Of a DNA stretch of 64,000 bases, positions 59,844 to 64,000 are shown piece after piece (position 1 is the first letter of the stretch; each line of letters begins with the position of its first letter). This DNA comes from Acestrorhynchus altus (Eukaryota > Chordata > Actinopteri > Characiformes > Acestrorhynchidae), in NCBI GenBank assembly GCA_034509495.1, contig CM067522.1, positions 7,671,923 through 7,735,922 on the forward strand, in the 5' to 3' direction. The notes below the pieces were generated by a model that worked only from the letters and a program-made list of their open reading frames with translations, was not told where the DNA came from and made no database searches. Position numbers and translations under genes: made by a program.

Positions 59844-60068
59844 TCTCCTGTAAAGTTGCCACTTTGAAGATGCAAGGTTTTGTGTCACAGTGGTTTTGAC
59901 TGGACATGTGCTGACCATAGGTCCTCCACATAGGTGCCTCCACACATGGACCAAGACAAGAGGAAGACTCTGGGTCACTAAAGAAGACCCACTGCCATTC
60001 CATGACAGTCTGGCATGACATCATTGCAGTATTACATTGCAATCACATTCTGATCCCTTCTGTGTGCA
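59844..60068 (+). repeat. Direct repeat, copy 1
   Basis: Over 200 bases nearly identical to 62536-62773 (tctcctgtaaagttgccact ... cattctgatcccttctgtgtgca). Carries its own duplicated caccatag/catag-type stretch near 59920. Confidence 0.9.
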
Positions 60069-60649
60069 TCTGCAAATAATGAATTTATTTATTGCATGTT
60101 TGGTGTTGGGAAAGTTGTTCATGATTCCATAATGTTTACATTTGGGAAGGTTGCGTATGAAATGTTCTAACAAACCATCCTTACATTATGTATTTTCAGA
60201 ACATTCCTGAAACATCATTTCTGCAGTGTTACAGGCTAACCTTCTTGGGACCCACTGAAAACATTGCTATGCATTCGTATGACAGGATCTTCTAGCTGCG
60301 CCTACTTTCAATTGGTTCATTTTTTACACACTACTTTTGGTTTTGTTTCTTTTGAAGGAGAGCACAACAGTGTTTGAAGTTTATGTTTTCACTTCCATTT
60401 ATTGAACTTTTACTATTTATCTATGCCAAGGGAAAGACAGTTTGACATTTTAGGGTCCCTTTAGCAAGAACTTAAGAATTTTATATTTTCACAATATCAG
60501 ATCAGATTCACCACTGACCATAAAATTTGCAAAAGATTATGAAGAAAATTCTGAATTCTGTGTATTTTTTTCTTTCATTTTACTGCTTATAATGTTTTTC
60601 ATATTTTTTCCAGATTTAAAGTTTTTAAATGAAAAGAAATATGTCCCAA

Positions 60650-60670
60650 CTGTCTGTCTGTCTGTCTGTG
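60650..60670. repeat. (CTGT)n microsatellite
   Basis: Five tetranucleotide units. Confidence 0.85.
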
Positions 60671-61213
60671 TTTAGATTATGGAATTGAGTATCCATATCT
60701 GATGGATCTTAATGGTACCAGAATGAGGGAAAAATGCACAGTGTAGAGTAAACATCATAATCCTCTCCACCCTGAGGAAATTATCTACGCTTTCCTCTTC
60801 AAATTGACAGAAAGTGAAGGTACATGTAGTTCAGACATATTTAAGCTTCACAAGGTCATTTGTTCTCACCTCTCACTGGAAAAAACACTTCATTAAAGAA
60901 CCATCTACTGGAAAGTGTATTTTCTACAGCATCATTCCAAAGAACAATTTTGTCAATTTTATTTTTTTTAAAGAATGCTTCGTCAGGTACATACATACAA
61001 CAGACTAGTCAGTGAGACATCAAACAGGCACATATTTTGTATTTTACTGGCACTCCAATAGCCTGGAGACCCTAAAAGCATGTGAAGGATAGGAAGAATT
61101 GAGTTCCTGAGAGAGCATATTTTTGGCTGGCCTGAAGGGGGATGCATTTCAAAGAGCATGTGTTACAGGTCTAGACCTGCTGCTGGTAAGATTTGGGGAG
61201 AGGAACTGGGGTG

Positions 61214-61242
61214 AGCGAGAGAGAGAGGCAGAGAAAGAAAAA

Positions 61243-61321
<79 letters not shown>

Positions 61322-61322
61322 G
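61214..61322. repeat. (GA)n-rich microsatellite
   Basis: Interrupted GA run with a few substitutions, giving low-complexity ORFs on both strands. Confidence 0.95.
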
Positions 61323-61379
61323 GTTGACCCAATTACTGACCTCAGGAGGGAGTCAGCATTCTTCAGATTAGAGTCACAA

Positions 61380-61590
61380 GGAGTTTGCTTAACGAATGCA
61401 CTTCCCATAATTTAGCATGGTACCAGCCTCATAAATACAACTCCCCTCGTCCGCCCCACTGGACCGGGCTCAGTGGGCTTAGGTTAATAATGAGGGGCAT
61501 TTGCTCCAGTTCTAATTGGAAACAGCAACATTCCCGGACTGATGCATTAGCAGACAGTAATGCTCAAAAGACTGAGTTATAGCAGCTGGC
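61380..61590. other. Candidate conserved non-coding block
   Basis: Non-repetitive: cttcccataatttagcatgg, taggttaataatgaggggca, gttctaattggaaacagc and ctggcattaattcgg carry many TAAT cores around a GC-richer centre. No coding frame. Confidence 0.35.
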
Positions 61591-62149
61591 ATTAATTCGG
61601 TGTACTACAGAAGAAGCTTCTTTTATTCATGTTGAATATGTTGTTATGTTGTGTTGTGATGAAGTCTTTTTGATGCCCCATTACTTTAATACCACCCCTT
61701 AGCAAAACCTGTGACAGTATTACTGTCAGCATGACTCTGTTTGATTTCAGATATGCAAGTAAGTTGACAAACATCTGCTTTGAGTTTAAATCAAAGAGTT
61801 TGAACTTGCGCCTGAACTGTATAGCATGTTCATCGTGTACATTTTATGTTGGCCCTATTACAGGAGCCAACTTTTAACAGTGCAGTGTAAGCAGAAACAT
61901 ACTATTCCACAATTAAAAGGGGCATTTTACCTTCACAAATGAGTAACAGAACAACGGCGTCTCTTGATGAAATGAAAACTGATCATATACTCTGGTGCCC
62001 TGGCGAACAGTTACTACTAGGCCAAGGTCTTCAGTTCAGGCCACTAATATCAACAATTTTGAAACACCACGCTTAATGGGCTAGATGCATTGCACTTGTC
62101 ACTAAATGCAATCAATTCTCCAAAATTTTGTAGAAATTCTTTCCTGGAC

Positions 62150-62262
62150 AATAGAGACAGCAAGATAAATATTTTAGTAGTTGATTTCAGTAGCAATGAA
62201 TGAGCAGGTGTCCTAATACTTTTGTCCATATTGTATATTTTACCTGCTATGTAGCAGTTTAA
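62150..62262 (-). mobile_element. MITE fragment
   Basis: Contains caatgaatgagcaggtgtcc then taatacttttgtccatattg, the reverse complement of the TTGGGACACCTGC...CATTCATTG repeat end seen near 2053. Confidence 0.5.
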
Positions 62263-62535
62263 TAATAACTCCTTCAGTGAAGAGTCCTGGCCCGAGATTA
62301 ACCTTTTATCAACATTAGACTGATTCCTGGTTAGTCTCCTGTACAAAACTCACCCCGCCCACTGGAAAACCAAATATCTTTGCTGTCCTGCAAAATCCTT
62401 GTATCTCCCTTTTTGCTGGCTTTCACTTTTTAAAATAATGTAAATCTGGCAGTTGTTCTTTATATGGCATCAAATGGAAATGCTTCACAAAGACTAAAAG
62501 TAAAATCTTTGACTTGTGTGAAGATTTTTTTTCAT

Positions 62536-62773
62536 TCTCCTGTAAAGTTGCCACTTTGAAGATACAAGGTTTTGTGTCACAGTGGTTTTGACTGGACATG
62601 TTACGTGTGACAACAAACCTTCTGGATGCTGACCATAGGTGCCTCCACACATGGACCAAGACAAGAGGAGGAGTCTGGGTCACTAAAGAAGACCCACTGC
62701 CATTCCATGACAGTCTGGCATGACATCATTGCAGTATTACATTGCAATCACATTCTGATCCCTTCTGTGTGCA
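62536..62773 (+). repeat. Direct repeat, copy 2
   Basis: Same orientation as 59844-60068, about 2.7 kb apart. Has an extra segment ttacgtgtgacaacaaacct near 62600 that copy 1 lacks. Flanks differ. Confidence 0.9.
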
Positions 62774-64000
62774 ACTATTTTTTTGTTGAGTGAGATTTGG
62801 CCATCATTAAAAGTTCAAGATCAGTATCTCTGAGTAATAGTGGCTTGAAATTTACTATTTACAGTTACAGTAGTTCTTAACTTTTAAGTCCAACTACTTT
62901 GCAATAAAATACAGCACCAAAAGTGTCGGATGACCTTCTTCTTTTCCCAGAATGCATAAAACCGGCAACCGGCAACCCCTTCAGATATCAGTCAGCACAG
63001 CGAATCATCTCCCCATGGCATATGGCCTCCACACTAACCTTTGCTCAAGTGAAGGTGAGATGTATATGTGGCCCCCTGCCATTCTGAAATGCAGCCATCG
63101 ATTCAGGCTTTCTCAAAGCCTCCAATCTCAGCCAAACCCCTCAGGCAACAGCTTGCAACAGACAGGCAGACCATTCTTCACATGCACTCTTTCCCAGGAT
63201 GGTCGTGTAGACACATACAGGGAGTCGTGAACCCTCTGAGGTGACTGGTTGTACCCTATAATCAAACTGCCTGACGGCTCGCTTTACCGATTCGTCATGA
63301 TGACAGAGTAGCCTGTGGAACCTGGAGAACACAATGGAGGCAGGTATTTAGGGATCATACAATGCCCTGGTAGAGCTGAGGACATCTGCTTGATGAAAGA
63401 AAAGCAGGTTTGTTTCTACATGTCAAAATGCATATAAAAGTCTCTAGGACCTTTGGAGTAATTATTGGAGAACCTACATTTTGGACTTGGATGTAATAAG
63501 GTTCAAACCACGACATGTTTCTGAACATTAGATGATATACTGTATGGTAGACATTGAAAAGAGCACACCCTCAGGTTTCTTTCGATGTAAAGTTCAGACA
63601 GAGTCATGCAGGGATGCATCTGTGGACCCCTTCCATTCTGCTTTGAAGGCATCCACCCAATCTCTATTAAAGCCTTCAGTGTCGAGTTCACATCCGCATC
63701 CTGCTGTGCTGTATCTCCTCCTCAAAACAGTAAGGTACATTGTTCTGTATTATTAAGACTACAAATGTTTAGCTCTGTATCACTGTATGAAAACAATACA
63801 CTAATGCCGAGATTGCTGTAACATTAGTAGCTGGTCTGGTCTACAGAGGGCCAGCTGGCTTGAATATAGAAGAGCTCCAATCTGTGGGTAACTTCATATC
63901 TATCCTGCTTTTGGACAGCACCACACTACCTCATATTGTTTTTCACTCAGCTTTCCAGAACTGAAACTGCTTACATTACTCCTCACAAGCATCCGCAGCA
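62774..64000. other. Intergenic sequence to window end
   Basis: No gene, RNA or clear mobile element. 63000-63250 and 63580-63720 are less AT-rich and non-repetitive. Confidence 0.45.

Overview
The window is vertebrate nuclear DNA, most likely from a teleost fish and probably an otophysan such as a characin, catfish or electric-fish relative. The evidence is spliced genes with GT-AG introns, long AT-rich introns and intergenic DNA, many dinucleotide microsatellites, and a repeat set typical of fish: Tc1/mariner elements, L2/CR1/Rex1-like LINEs, an RTE-type tail, a tRNA-like SINE, short TG...CA LTRs and several MITE families. The exact species cannot be told from the sequence.

Positions 1-20015 hold the cytosolic threonyl-tRNA synthetase gene (tars1) on the + strand. 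I could place 18 coding exons between 1468 and 19423. All junctions keep phase and they give 705 codons plus a stop, with TGS, editing (HxxxH/CxxxH), class II catalytic and anticodon-binding domains. The N-terminal coding exon is missing from the window, or only its last 22 bases are present. The introns carry a 960-bp dead Tc1 element, an RTE-type tail, a foldback MITE and two copies of a terminal-inverted-repeat (TIR) element.

Positions 21240-25047 look like a small second gene that single-frame ORF reading misses. A CpG-rich first exon (ATG at 21457) joins in phase to exons at 23735 and 24850 to give a 112-residue protein I do not recognise. Its last intron ends in the 3' tail of a retrotransposon, which also supplies the acceptor tract.

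From about 25 kb to the end no intact gene is visible. The region is a repeat-rich gene desert: LINE remnants (28.3, 37.2, 44.2 and 52.1 kb), a Tc1 fragment (45.2 kb), four related LTR-like units (42.7, 45.7, 57.3 and 59.4 kb), a SINE with a 13-bp target-site duplication (29.8 kb), a minisatellite (35.7 kb), a long-spaced inverted repeat (27.1/27.6 kb) and a 225-bp direct repeat (59.8/62.5 kb). Between them lie non-repetitive, motif-dense blocks (40.1, 54.2, 55.2, 56.4, 58.1 and 61.4 kb) that read like conserved non-coding elements. Two compositionally odd islands (47.6 kb CpG-rich, 51.3 kb GC-rich) carry ORFs of unknown meaning.

No RNA gene, CRISPR array, bacterial operon or intact virus was seen. 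Repeat family names rest on recognised sequence patterns; no database was searched.
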